A stretch of 64,000 nucleotides of DNA, from the NCBI GenBank assembly GCA_028868825.1, contig JAGWTU010000010.1:62001-126000 (forward strand). The letters run 5' to 3'. The notes below the pieces were generated by a model, which saw nothing but the letters and a program-made list of their open reading frames with translations, had not been told where the DNA came from and searched no databases. The translations under genes were made by a program, and so were the position numbers. Each line of letters begins with the position of its first letter. Positions within the stretch are counted from its first letter, which is position 1. Below, one piece after another: positions 45,609 to 54,173 of the stretch. The stretch is from Burkholderiales bacterium. Lineage in GTDB: Bacteria; Pseudomonadota; Gammaproteobacteria; Burkholderiales; Burkholderiaceae_C.

Positions 45609-46883
45609 TCAGGCGCGCAGCGGCGCCGCGCGGCGCTGCGCGAGATGGCGCAGCCCGACCGCTGCGGCGGCGATGCCCGAGGCCGCCGCGACGGCGAGCG
45701 CCCAGCGCGGCCCCCAGGCGTCGGCGACCCAGCCGACGAGCGGCGCGCCCAGCGGCGTGCAGCCCAGGATGATCGCGAACAGGATCGCCATCACGCGGCC
45801 GCGCATCGCCGGCTCGGTGGCGAGCTGGACGAGGCTGTTGGTCGACGTCGTGAAGGTCTGCGCGGCGACGCCGACCGCGACGAGGAAGACGCCGAAGAGC
45901 CCCATCGTGGGCATCAGCGCCGCGATCGCGCAGCCGACGCCGAAGGCCGCCGCGGCGCCGATGAGCAGGCCGATGCGCGGGCGCGCGCGCCCGGCCGCGA
46001 GCAGCGCGCCGATGACCGAGCCCACCGCCATCAGCGACGTCAGCAGCCCGTACTGGTGCGCGTCGGCGTGGAACACCGTGACCGCCATCGTCGCGATGAA
46101 GATCGGGAAGTTGAGCCCGTAGGTCGCGATCAGGAACATCATCACCAGCACCGCGAGCAGATCGGGCCGGCCGCGGATGTAGCGGAAGCCGTCGCTCAGC
46201 CCCGAGCGTGCGCCCTCGGCCCGCACCACGGGGTGCAGCAGGTCCACGCGCAGCAGCAGCAGCGAGACGATGACGGCGATGAACGAGACGGCGTTGGCGA
46301 GGAAGACCCAGCCCGTGCAGATGCCGGCGATCATCACGCCCGCCACCGCCGGGCCGACCATGCGCGCGGCGTTGAACGAGGTCGAGTTCAGCGCCACCGC
46401 GTTGGGCAGGTCGCCGTCGCCGACGAGTTCGGCGACGAAGGTCTGACGCACCGGCGAGTCGAAGGCGGCCACGCAGCCCAGGCCGAAGGCGAAAACGTAG
46501 ACCTGCGCGAGCGTGACGACATGGGTCACCGTCAGCAGGCCCAGGCCGAGCGCGAGCAGCGCCATCGCGCTTTGCGTCGCGATGAGCAGCTTGCGGCGGT
46601 CGAGGTGGTCGGCGGCCCAGCCCGACAGCGGCAGCAGCAGGATCGGCGGCCCGAACTGCAGCGACATCACGATGCCCACGGCCGTCGCGCTGTGGTCGGT
46701 GAGCTGGGTCAGGACGATCCAGTCCTGCGCCGTGCGCTGCATCCAGGTGCCGATGTTCGAGACCAGCGCGCCGATCGCCCACAGCCGGTAATTCGGCACC
46801 GCGAGCGAACGGAAGGTCGCCGTCGCCCAGCGCCGCAGGCTGAGCTGGCGCAGCGCGGTGAGCAGCCTGGCAATCGACGTCAT
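45609..46883 (-). CDS. Major facilitator superfamily exporter (EntS-like)
   Basis: A polytopic inner-membrane transporter of 424 residues with 10-12 predicted helices, matching the MFS_3 (enterobactin exporter-like) group. Features are FRSLAVPNYRLWAIGALVSNIGTW (cited in part) at the N-terminus, the MFS loop GWAADHLDRRKLLIATQ and FDSPVRQTFVAELVG. The substrate is unknown. It lies just downstream of the PP2C gene on the minus strand (20 bp gap), so it could be cotranscribed with the T6SS regulatory genes, though no functional link is evident. Confidence 0.88.
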   Translation of the reverse strand: MTSIARLLTALRQLSLRRWATATFRSLAVPNYRLWAIGALVSNIGTWMQRTAQDWIVLTQLTDHSATAVGIVMSLQFGPPILLLPLSGWAADHLDRRKLLIATQSAMALLALGLGLLTVTHVVTLAQVYVFAFGLGCVAAFDSPVRQTFVAELVGDGDLPNAVALNSTSFNAARMVGPAVAGVMIAGICTGWVFLANAVSFIAVIVSLLLLRVDLLHPVVRAEGARSGLSDGFRYIRGRPDLLAVLVMMFLIATYGLNFPIFIATMAVTVFHADAHQYGLLTSLMAVGSVIGALLAAGRARPRIGLLIGAAAAFGVGCAIAALMPTMGLFGVFLVAVGVAAQTFTTSTNSLVQLATEPAMRGRVMAILFAIILGCTPLGAPLVGWVADAWGPRWALAVAAASGIAAAAVGLRHLAQRRAAPLRA

Positions 46884-46903
46884 GCGCCGATTGTGGCGGT
46901 CGC

Positions 46904-47665
46904 TCAGGCCGACGGCACCTCGCGCGTCCAGACCGCCAGCGCGCTGAAATTGTCGTGCGACTTCTTGTGCGCCGCCGCCTGCCGCACCTGGGTCGCGAGG
47001 GCACCGATCCAGCTCGCCGGATTCGGCGCCGCGGCCAGCGCGCGCTCGATCACCGCATCGTCGAGGTATTCCCACAGGCCGTCGGTGCACAGCAAGAAGG
47101 CGTCGCCGGCCTGCACCGCCTCGTCGCCCTCGCCGGCGCTGACCTCGAGCACCTCGGGCGCGATGCCCAGCGCCGAGCGCAGCTCGCTGCGCCGCGGGTG
47201 GCTGCGCAGCTGATCGGGCGCGAGCATGCCCGAATCGACGAGGCCCTGGACGAGGCTGTGGTCGCGCGTGCGCCGCAGCACGCGGCCGGCGCGCAGCCAG
47301 TACATGCGCGAATCGCCGGCATGGGCCCAATGCGCGCGGTGCTCGACGAAATCGATCACCAGGCAGACCACGGTGCTGTGCATGTCCTGGCGCGGCGTGC
47401 CGGCGACGCGCTGGGCGATCAGCACGTCGTTGGTGACGCGCAGCAGGCGGTCGAGCTCGCCCGCATGGGCCGTGGGCTGGACGGCGAAGCGCCCGATCAG
47501 CTCCTGCACGGCGATCTTCGACGCGATGTCGCCGCCGCCATGGCCGCCGGCGCCGTCGGCGAGCACGCAGCACAGATGCTGGCGCGAATGCCAGTGGCCG
47601 CAGGCATCCTCGTTGTAGTTGCGACCGCCGCGGTCCGACAGCAGAGCCACTTCGAGTCCGAGCAT
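46904..47665 (-). CDS. pppA: PP2C-family protein phosphatase of the T6SS (PppA/Stp1-like)
   Basis: Ser/Thr phosphatase of 253 residues. Metal-binding PP2C motifs are intact: RGGRNYNEDA, ADGAGGHGGGDIAS, HAGDSRMYWLR and a late KKSHDNFSALAV. In the Pseudomonas-type control module PppA opposes the kinase PpkA and dephosphorylates the FHA protein to keep T6SS off. The FHA gene lies immediately upstream (24 bp), and TagF is encoded in the other block. No PpkA-like kinase is in the window. ATG at 47665 has GGAGG upstream; ATG at 47677 is an alternative. Confidence 0.88.
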   Translation of the reverse strand: MLGLEVALLSDRGGRNYNEDACGHWHSRQHLCCVLADGAGGHGGGDIASKIAVQELIGRFAVQPTAHAGELDRLLRVTNDVLIAQRVAGTPRQDMHSTVVCLVIDFVEHRAHWAHAGDSRMYWLRAGRVLRRTRDHSLVQGLVDSGMLAPDQLRSHPRRSELRSALGIAPEVLEVSAGEGDEAVQAGDAFLLCTDGLWEYLDDAVIERALAAAPNPASWIGALATQVRQAAAHKKSHDNFSALAVWTREVPSA

Positions 47666-47688
47666 CCCAGCCTCCATCGTCTCCAGGC

Positions 47689-49320
47689 CTAGGGCGGCCC
47701 GGGCTCGCGCTGCAGCCGCTGCAGCTGGTCCTCGTAGGCGCGCAGGAAGGCGCGGCCGAAGAGTTCGTCGAAATCGTCCTGCGCCTCGGTCTGCAGCTGG
47801 CCGAAGAGTTCGGTGAACAGCTCCCACAGCCGCGCCTTGCGCGTCGCCGGGATCAGGCTGGCGAGCGCCGAGCGGTGCGTCAGCTTGGCCTCGAGCTGCT
47901 GCGGGTCGAAGCGCTGCAGCACGCCGTCGAGCGCCGCGCGCATGCCCGCCATGACGCCGATCTGGTGCGCGCGCAGGTCGTCGTAGGCGTCGCGCAGCGC
48001 CGGCGCGGCGGCCATGAAGCCCGGCGTCGTCGGCCCCAGCAGGTGGTTCAGCGCGACCTCGACCGTCGGCGAGAATTTCAGCGGGTTGTTCTCGCGCGCG
48101 ACGATCATCGTCATCTCGGCGCGCAACTCGCGCTTGAGCGCGGCGCGCGCGACCAGCAGCTCGACCGCGCCGCGCGTCGATTCGCGCAGCAGCACGCCGA
48201 TGAGGCGCATCAGCTCGGGCGTCAGCGCATCGAGCCGCAGCCCCGGCGTCGCCAGGCCCTCCTGCAGCGCCGCGAGCAGCGCGGCAGCATCGGTGGCCAT
48301 CGGCGTCGCCTGCGCCGCCGGCGCGGCGACGAACACGGCGGCGGGCGGCAACGGCGCCGCGGGCGTCGGCTTCGCCCGCGGCGGCGGCACCGGCACCGTG
48401 ATCGGCACCGGCTCGGCGGGCAGCGGCTGGCGCTTCGCGCTGCCCAGCTGCGCCCCCGGCAAGGTCACGACATGGCCGTCGGTCGACGGGTCCTGCCACG
48501 ACAGCACGGCACCGGCCGGCAGCGGCGCGGGCGCCGGCACGGCGCGCGACTCGGCCACCGGCAGCCGCATCGGCGTGTTCAGCTCCGAGGCGTGGTCGCT
48601 GGCGCTCGGCAGCACGAGCTGCGCCGTGTTCGCCAATGACTTCATCACGTCGTCGTGGCTGGCGCTGTTGGGCGCCGCCAGCGCCGCCGCGCTGGCACCC
48701 AGCGGATCGCCGGTCAGCGGCGCGGCGCCGAGGCCGAAAAGGTCGTCGAGGCTGTCGGCGCCGCCCTGCGGCAGATCGGCGAGGACGTCGCGGCCCGGCG
48801 CCGGTGCCGGCGCGCCGGCGTCGGTGGCGAACGGGTCCCAGTCGACGGGTATCGAGCCCGGCGTCAGTTTTGCGGCCGGCGCCGGTGCCGGCGCCGACCA
48901 GGGTGCGGCGGCAGGCGCGGGCCGCGGCGGCGCGATCGACGGCGCCGCATGGCCGCGCGGCGCGTCGTCGGCGAACAGCGCCTCGAAGGGATCGGCCGCC
49001 GGCTGCGTCGACGCCCCGGCGCGCACGCCCAGCAGGTAGCCGCCGATCTGCATCTCGTCGCCGGCCTTCAGCGGATGCTCGCGGCCGGCGCCGATCGGCA
49101 TGCCGTTGACGGCGATCGGGTTGCTGCCGTTGTCGACCACCGCATAGCCGCCGGCGCGGAACACGATGCGGGCATGGACGCGCGAGATCGTGCGCTCGGG
49201 GTCGGGCAGCACGAGCTGGTTGCCGTCGGCGCGGCCTATCGTGCCGCCGATCTCGTCGAACTGGGCCGACGGCCCCTGGGCCGGCGTCCCGTTGTAGCTG
49301 AGCACCGTCAGCACGATCAT
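47689..49320 (-). CDS. tagH: FHA-domain T6SS protein TagH (Fha/ImpI)
   Basis: A 543-residue cytoplasmic T6SS regulator/scaffold. The N-terminal FHA domain (about 20-105) has the phosphothreonine-binding pattern GGTIGRADGNQLVLPDPERT then ISRVHARI and NGSNPIAVNG. A Pro/Ala-rich linker leads to the C-terminal TagH/ImpI domain (from about 350), including RELRAEMTMIVARENNPLKF (cited in part) and KARLWELFTELFG. Phospho-binding is expected to promote T6SS assembly. The start at 49320 follows GGAG. It is placed between the PP2C phosphatase and two unknown genes downstream of vgrG. Confidence 0.92.
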   Translation of the reverse strand: MIVLTVLSYNGTPAQGPSAQFDEIGGTIGRADGNQLVLPDPERTISRVHARIVFRAGGYAVVDNGSNPIAVNGMPIGAGREHPLKAGDEMQIGGYLLGVRAGASTQPAADPFEALFADDAPRGHAAPSIAPPRPAPAAAPWSAPAPAPAAKLTPGSIPVDWDPFATDAGAPAPAPGRDVLADLPQGGADSLDDLFGLGAAPLTGDPLGASAAALAAPNSASHDDVMKSLANTAQLVLPSASDHASELNTPMRLPVAESRAVPAPAPLPAGAVLSWQDPSTDGHVVTLPGAQLGSAKRQPLPAEPVPITVPVPPPRAKPTPAAPLPPAAVFVAAPAAQATPMATDAAALLAALQEGLATPGLRLDALTPELMRLIGVLLRESTRGAVELLVARAALKRELRAEMTMIVARENNPLKFSPTVEVALNHLLGPTTPGFMAAAPALRDAYDDLRAHQIGVMAGMRAALDGVLQRFDPQQLEAKLTHRSALASLIPATRKARLWELFTELFGQLQTEAQDDFDELFGRAFLRAYEDQLQRLQREPGPP

Positions 49321-49398
49321 GCAAGAGCTCCGTCTCGTCCCGCCTTCCGATGTGGAAGCATAGCCGCCCGCGGCCGGCATCGGCTCGCGCGCCGCGCT

Positions 49399-50193
49399 TC
49401 AGCGCACGACATAGCAGCGATCGTCGATCCAGGCCACGCGCAGCGGCCAGGCGACGCGGCCGCCGCCGGCGACCTCGCTGCGCAGCACCGGCTCGCCGCC
49501 GGCGTCCAGGCATTCGAAGATGCGGCCATCGGCCTGCGGCCGCAGCAGCAGCGCGTCCGGCTGCGGCAGCGGCGGCTGCAGCGGCGCCTGCGCATGCAGC
49601 TGCTGGATCTGCAGCCGCAGCCGGCCGACATCGTCGGCGAGGTTGCGCTGGTAGGCCAGCGCGAGGTCCTCGAAGCGCAGCCGCGCCGCCTGCACCAGCG
49701 GTTCGGGGTCGCCGCGCGCCAGCGCCGCGGCGAGGCCCTGCAGCCAGGCGGCGATCGGCGCCACCAGCGCCTGCGGCGACGGCGGTGGCGGCATGTCGAA
49801 ATAGCGCCAGCGCGGGAAGGCGATCGGCAATTGCACCGTCTGCGCGATCGCATGCGGCGTCGTCGTCAGCTCGCCTTCGAGCGGCGCCCAGTCGATCTGC
49901 GCCAGCGTGCGCGCGTACTCGGGATGCGCGAGCTGGCCGATGCGCGGCAGCAGCAGGCGCAGGCTGGCGCCGCGCCGGCCGTCGCTGAGCAGCGCCTGCG
50001 GTGCCGCCGGCAGTCCCGGCGGTGGCGGCTCGATGACGAGTGCGAGCTCGTTCGCGCCGGCCAGCGTGTATTCGTGGATCGGCACCGTGACGGCGCGCCG
50101 CGCCGCCGAAGTGCGGGCGAGCGCGACACCGTTGAGCGAGGCCTCGGCGGCGACGCCCACGGTCTCCAGACGCAGCACGAGCAGTCGTTCCAT
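49399..50193 (-). CDS. Unknown protein encoded between vgrG and tagH
   Basis: A 264-residue protein that I do not recognise. It opens with a strand-rich region (LLVLRLETVGVAAEASLNGV; VTVPIHEYTLAGANELALVI) resembling a carbohydrate-binding or jelly-roll-like fold. The middle contains FPRWRYFDMPPPPSP and a helical stretch, and the end is again strand-rich (VAWPLRVAWIDDRCYVVR). No signal peptide or membrane helix. Its ATG overlaps the previous stop by one base (TGATG), so it is tightly coupled to the 573-residue gene. Position suggests a T6SS accessory, effector adaptor or effector; sequence alone does not decide. Confidence 0.7.
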   Translation of the reverse strand: MERLLVLRLETVGVAAEASLNGVALARTSAARRAVTVPIHEYTLAGANELALVIEPPPPGLPAAPQALLSDGRRGASLRLLLPRIGQLAHPEYARTLAQIDWAPLEGELTTTPHAIAQTVQLPIAFPRWRYFDMPPPPSPQALVAPIAAWLQGLAAALARGDPEPLVQAARLRFEDLALAYQRNLADDVGRLRLQIQQLHAQAPLQPPLPQPDALLLRPQADGRIFECLDAGGEPVLRSEVAGGGRVAWPLRVAWIDDRCYVVR

Positions 50194-51914
50194 CAGCCGG
50201 CGCTCCATTCGCACAGCGTCTGCTCGGGCCACAGCGGCAGCGTCAGGCTGCGCGTGCCGAGCACCGGATCGACGACGACCAACGGCAGCGTCGCCGCCGT
50301 CAGCCGCAGCGTCGCGAACCAGGTCCAGCCGCTGCCGCCGCTGCGCGGGCGCAGGCCGGCGCTGCCGGCGAGCGCGCCCTTGAGCGGACCGCCGGCCTGC
50401 AGCAGCGCGCCGCTGTCGGAGGCCAGCGGCGTCAGCTCGGCGACGAGGGGGATCTCGAATTCGGTGCGCGCGGGCAGCAGCAGGTCGAGCAGCGCCGGCT
50501 CGGCCGCGTCGCGCTTCATCTGCAGCGCCAGCGCCGCGCTGCCCGCGGCGTGCAGTGCCAGCCGCGCGCGCGCGCCGGCCTGCGCCAGTTCGGCCTCGAA
50601 ATGCAGGTCGCTGCGGCAGGCCTGCATCCCGATCCCGGCCCACAGGCGCATGAAGGCGGCCCCGGCCATGCCGCCCGTGCCCAGCCGCCAGCCCCAGGTC
50701 AGCGCGGCGTGGCCGAGCAGCAAACCGAGCTGGCCTTCGAGCTTCGCCTCGCTCGCCCCGGCGACGGCGGCCAGCGCGGCGAGCCAGGCCTGCTGCGCGC
50801 GCGCCGTCGCGGCTTCGAGTTCGACCGCGAAGGCCCGCTGCAGCGCCGCCGCGTCGACCTCGGCGCCGTCGCGCTCGACGCGGCAGCGCGTGCGCCCGGG
50901 CGCCGCCGGTGCGCGGGCCGCGACGACCGGCTGCGCGGGCGCGATCTCGCGCTCGATCTCGACGGCCGTCTGCGCGGCCGGCCAGACCCACACCTGGGCC
51001 GCCGGTGAGCCGATCGCGTCGCCCTCGTCGCGCAGCCCGCAGGTCTGGATCTCGAGGCGGAAGATGTCGGGCGTCGTCTCCTCGGCGATCGCCATGCCCG
51101 GCGCGGCCATGCGCTGCGCCAGCGTCGCCACCGGCCAGCTCACGGCGCGCGTCTCGTGGCCCTGCCAGCGCCACAGGCCATGCGTGCCGGCGTATTCGAG
51201 CGCCGGGTGCCGATCGCCGTCGCACGCCGCGTGGCTGCGCGAGCGCAGTTGCAGCTGCGCCGGCGGCCGCCGGCCGGGTTCGTGGGCGAGCAGCGCGATG
51301 ACCGGCGGCAGCGGCGTCGCCGCCGTCACGCGCAGCGGCGCCGGCGCCGACAGCGGCTCGCGCCGCAGGGCCTTGCCGTCGATGACGTAATGCGCACCGG
51401 GCGCCGCCTCGATCAGGCGCAGCTCGGCCGCCTCCAGATCGCAGGCGCGGCGCGGCGGCGGCGCGGCCGGCGGCGCGACCATCGCGCCCTGGCGGCCGCG
51501 CCGGCCGAAGGCGTCGATGAGCCGCTCGTCGGCGGCGATCAGCGCCTGCGGCGTGGCGCGCGCATCGTTGCCGCGGCGCTCGAGCTCGGCGACACTGCGC
51601 CGCACGAGCTGGTGCACGGTGGCCCAGGCGCGTTCGGGCGGTGCCGCGAGCAGCCCCTGCGCCCATTCGAAACCCGGCTTGTCGTGGAACGACGGCCCCC
51701 AGACGAACCAGAGATTGACGTAGCGCGCGACGGCCGGCGCCGCGTCGATGCCGCGATCGAGCGCACGTTGCACCGCCGTGGCGACGAATTCGGCATGGCG
51801 CTCGCCGAGCCGCTCATGCACCGTCGGCCACTGGGCGGCGAGCTGCGCGGCGAGCCGGCCGACGAAATCGGACCAGGCGGCTTCCTCGCGGGCCCAGGGA
51901 TCGCTCGGTTGCAC
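50193..51914 (-). CDS. Large unknown protein downstream of vgrG
   Basis: A 573-residue protein without a recognised family. The N-terminal 110 residues are helical with a WFVWGPSFHDKPGFEWAQGL segment; the middle carries APGAHYVIDGKAL and a WRWQGHETRAVSWPVATLAQR patch; the C-terminal 200 residues are rich in Ala/Leu and predicted strands. No signal peptide, membrane helix or known toxin motif is visible. The GTG start at 51914 lies 13 bp after the vgrG stop and the gene is coupled to the next one. Genes in this position often encode VgrG-loaded effectors or their chaperones, but here that is only an inference. Confidence 0.7.
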   Translation of the reverse strand: MQPSDPWAREEAAWSDFVGRLAAQLAAQWPTVHERLGERHAEFVATAVQRALDRGIDAAPAVARYVNLWFVWGPSFHDKPGFEWAQGLLAAPPERAWATVHQLVRRSVAELERRGNDARATPQALIAADERLIDAFGRRGRQGAMVAPPAAPPPRRACDLEAAELRLIEAAPGAHYVIDGKALRREPLSAPAPLRVTAATPLPPVIALLAHEPGRRPPAQLQLRSRSHAACDGDRHPALEYAGTHGLWRWQGHETRAVSWPVATLAQRMAAPGMAIAEETTPDIFRLEIQTCGLRDEGDAIGSPAAQVWVWPAAQTAVEIEREIAPAQPVVAARAPAAPGRTRCRVERDGAEVDAAALQRAFAVELEAATARAQQAWLAALAAVAGASEAKLEGQLGLLLGHAALTWGWRLGTGGMAGAAFMRLWAGIGMQACRSDLHFEAELAQAGARARLALHAAGSAALALQMKRDAAEPALLDLLLPARTEFEIPLVAELTPLASDSGALLQAGGPLKGALAGSAGLRPRSGGSGWTWFATLRLTAATLPLVVVDPVLGTRSLTLPLWPEQTLCEWSAG

Positions 51915-51927
51915 GGGGCCCCGGGCC

Positions 51928-53982
51928 TCAGCGGTGCGTCATCGGGTCGACCGGCGTCGCCGGCGCGTCGGGCGGCGGCGGGTCGCTCGGCGCGACCGGC
52001 TGCGGCGGGCTGCCCGAACCCGGACTGCCGCCGGAGTTGATCTGCACGATGGTGCCGGTGATGGACACGCCAGCCGGACTCAGCACGACCGAATTGCCGC
52101 CGACGACGAGGCTGATGTTCGTGCCGCCCTCGATGACGATGTTCGTGCCGCCCTTGATGTAGACGTTCTGCGCCGCCTCGGCGCCGATGTTGCCGCCGAT
52201 CTTCACGTGCAGATCGCTCTTGGACTTCAGCGAGATCGCGGCCCCCGATTCGGCCGTGATGTCCTGTTCGGCCTTCAGGCTGTAGACGCCGCCGCCCTTG
52301 ACGGCGATGTCGCTCGCCACTTCCAGCCCCAGCGCGGCGTCGAATTTCTGCTTCACCGCGCCGGTGACGCCCAGGCTGTAGGCGCCGGACACCTTGGCCT
52401 TCAGATCGCCACCGACGGTGTGCTGCTGATCCTTGCCGATCTGCGTCGTCAGGTCGGCCTCGATCATCTCCATCATGTCCTTCTGGGCCTGCAGCCAGAC
52501 GAGCTCGGATCCCGCCTTGTCCTCGAAGCGCAGTTCGTTGAACTCGGCCGCCGCGCCCTGCAGGCTGCGGCTCTTGATCGTGCTCACCGTCTTGTTGTCG
52601 GGCAGCGCGTAGGGCACTTTCTGCATCGCGTTGTAGACGCGGCCGGTGATGATCGGCTGGTCGGGGTCACCCTCGAGGAAATCGACGACGACCTCCTGGC
52701 CCAGGCGCGGCAGCGCGATCATGCCCCAGCCGTTGCCGGCCCAGGGCGATGCGACGCGCACCCAGCAGCTGCTGTCGCCGTCGTTGTGGCCGAGGCGGTC
52801 CCAGTGGAACTGGACCTTGACGCGGCCGTATTCGTCGGTCGTGATCGCGCCGTCGCCGCCGTCGCCGACGACGATCGCCGTCTGCGGCCCGGCGACGGTG
52901 GGCTTGCGCGTCGTGCGTTCGGGCCGGTAGGGCTCGGCATCGCCCTGGGCCTCGAATTCGCAGCGGAAGCTCGTGCGGCGTTCGTCGCCCGATTCGTAGC
53001 CCGCTTGCTGCATCTCGATGCGCGTCGCGCGCACCAGGTACTTCGCGTTCTGGTCGGCGCGCGGATGGTCCTGCAGCGTGAAGGTCGAACCCGCGGCCAG
53101 CCCGGGCGTGTTGCCGCCGCCGCTGTAGCGCCCGTAGAGCGAGCTGTGCTCGTCGACGCGCACCTGCGCCAGCGTGCCGCCGCGAGCGGCCGCGTCGTAG
53201 CGGCCCGGATAGTCGTAGACCTCGAACGCGGTCTGCGCATGGTCGCCGCCGCTGACGACGGCGCTGGCCGTGAGGTCGGTCGCCGGCTGCGTGAAATTCC
53301 AGTCGCGCACCACGACCTTGCCGGTCTGGATCTCGTGGCGCATATGCCAGCTCGAGATCGCCTCGAGTTCGGCCAGGCGCTGTTCGTCCTCGGTGTAGGG
53401 CACGTTCGCATAGCCGGCCATGGGCTGGAACGAGCTCGGCTTGTCGACGAGCACGAGCTCATGCTGGTCGGCGCCATGGCGGAAGAAGTAGCCGATGCCC
53501 TCCTCCTCGAGCAGGCGGCTGACGAATTCGAAATCGGTCTCGCGGTACTGGACGCAATAGACGCGCGGCGCGTAGCTGCCCTGCAGGTCGTCGGCGACGG
53601 TGCCGTTGTAGGCGCTGAAGACGGCCTTCACGATGTCGGGCACCGATTGGTTCTGGAAGATGCGCAGGTTGGCGCTGCGCGTGGCGAGCCAGAACCAGGG
53701 CCGCAGCGTGATGCGGTAGGCGAGATGGCGGCCGTCGACACCGTCGATGCCGAAGGCGGCGACGACGCCGTGGAACCAGCGCTTGGCGTCGCCGCCGACC
53801 TGCAGCGAGACGGCGGCCTTCTGGCCCAGCAGGTCGCCCGGCGCGACGGTCGCACTCGTCGCGATGGCGACGACCTGGAATTCGAACAGCCGCGAGATCT
53901 CCTCGCGCGCCGACATCGACCGGAATTTGAGTCCCAGGTCGGGACTCGTGACGAATTCCATCATCAATGGAGAGGCGGGCAT
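51928..53982 (-). CDS. vgrG: T6SS spike protein VgrG
   Basis: A 684-residue VgrG/Tli-family spike trimer subunit. The N-terminal gp27-like part includes VYCVQYRETDFEFVSRLLEEEGIGYFF (cited in part). The gp5-like OB fold has YGRVKVQFHWDR and PWAGNGWGMIALPRLGQEVVV, and PDQPIITGRVYN follows. The C-terminus is a repetitive beta-helix (GGTNIVIEGGTNISLVVGG) ending in a Pro-rich tail (PPQPVAPSDPPPPDAPATPV). No enzymatic extension is evident; the tail may dock PAAR or cargo. ATG at 53982 follows GAGG. It is divergent from the TssB/TssC-like fusion gene and upstream of two unknown genes. Confidence 0.95.
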   Translation of the reverse strand: MPASPLMMEFVTSPDLGLKFRSMSAREEISRLFEFQVVAIATSATVAPGDLLGQKAAVSLQVGGDAKRWFHGVVAAFGIDGVDGRHLAYRITLRPWFWLATRSANLRIFQNQSVPDIVKAVFSAYNGTVADDLQGSYAPRVYCVQYRETDFEFVSRLLEEEGIGYFFRHGADQHELVLVDKPSSFQPMAGYANVPYTEDEQRLAELEAISSWHMRHEIQTGKVVVRDWNFTQPATDLTASAVVSGGDHAQTAFEVYDYPGRYDAAARGGTLAQVRVDEHSSLYGRYSGGGNTPGLAAGSTFTLQDHPRADQNAKYLVRATRIEMQQAGYESGDERRTSFRCEFEAQGDAEPYRPERTTRKPTVAGPQTAIVVGDGGDGAITTDEYGRVKVQFHWDRLGHNDGDSSCWVRVASPWAGNGWGMIALPRLGQEVVVDFLEGDPDQPIITGRVYNAMQKVPYALPDNKTVSTIKSRSLQGAAAEFNELRFEDKAGSELVWLQAQKDMMEMIEADLTTQIGKDQQHTVGGDLKAKVSGAYSLGVTGAVKQKFDAALGLEVASDIAVKGGGVYSLKAEQDITAESGAAISLKSKSDLHVKIGGNIGAEAAQNVYIKGGTNIVIEGGTNISLVVGGNSVVLSPAGVSITGTIVQINSGGSPGSGSPPQPVAPSDPPPPDAPATPVDPMTHR

Positions 53983-54173
53983 GGATCCTCGGTGCGTTGG
54001 CACCGGACCCGCGCGAAGGCGCGGACGGCGACGTCGACGACTATACGGTGCGGGGCAGCGCTGCCGCCGTCCCGGCCATGAGTGGCCCGCGCCGCCATCC
54101 GGTTCCTCGAGAAAGCGATTGCGCTCGCCGCCCGAGATGAAGCACATTACGCGCGCAACCGTTGGAGCGAACC

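Noticed and set aside
53983-54173. TATAGT near 54036-54041 on the minus strand considered as the vgrG -10 element.
   Set aside because: No matching -35 element at suitable spacing could be found, so a promoter is not claimed.
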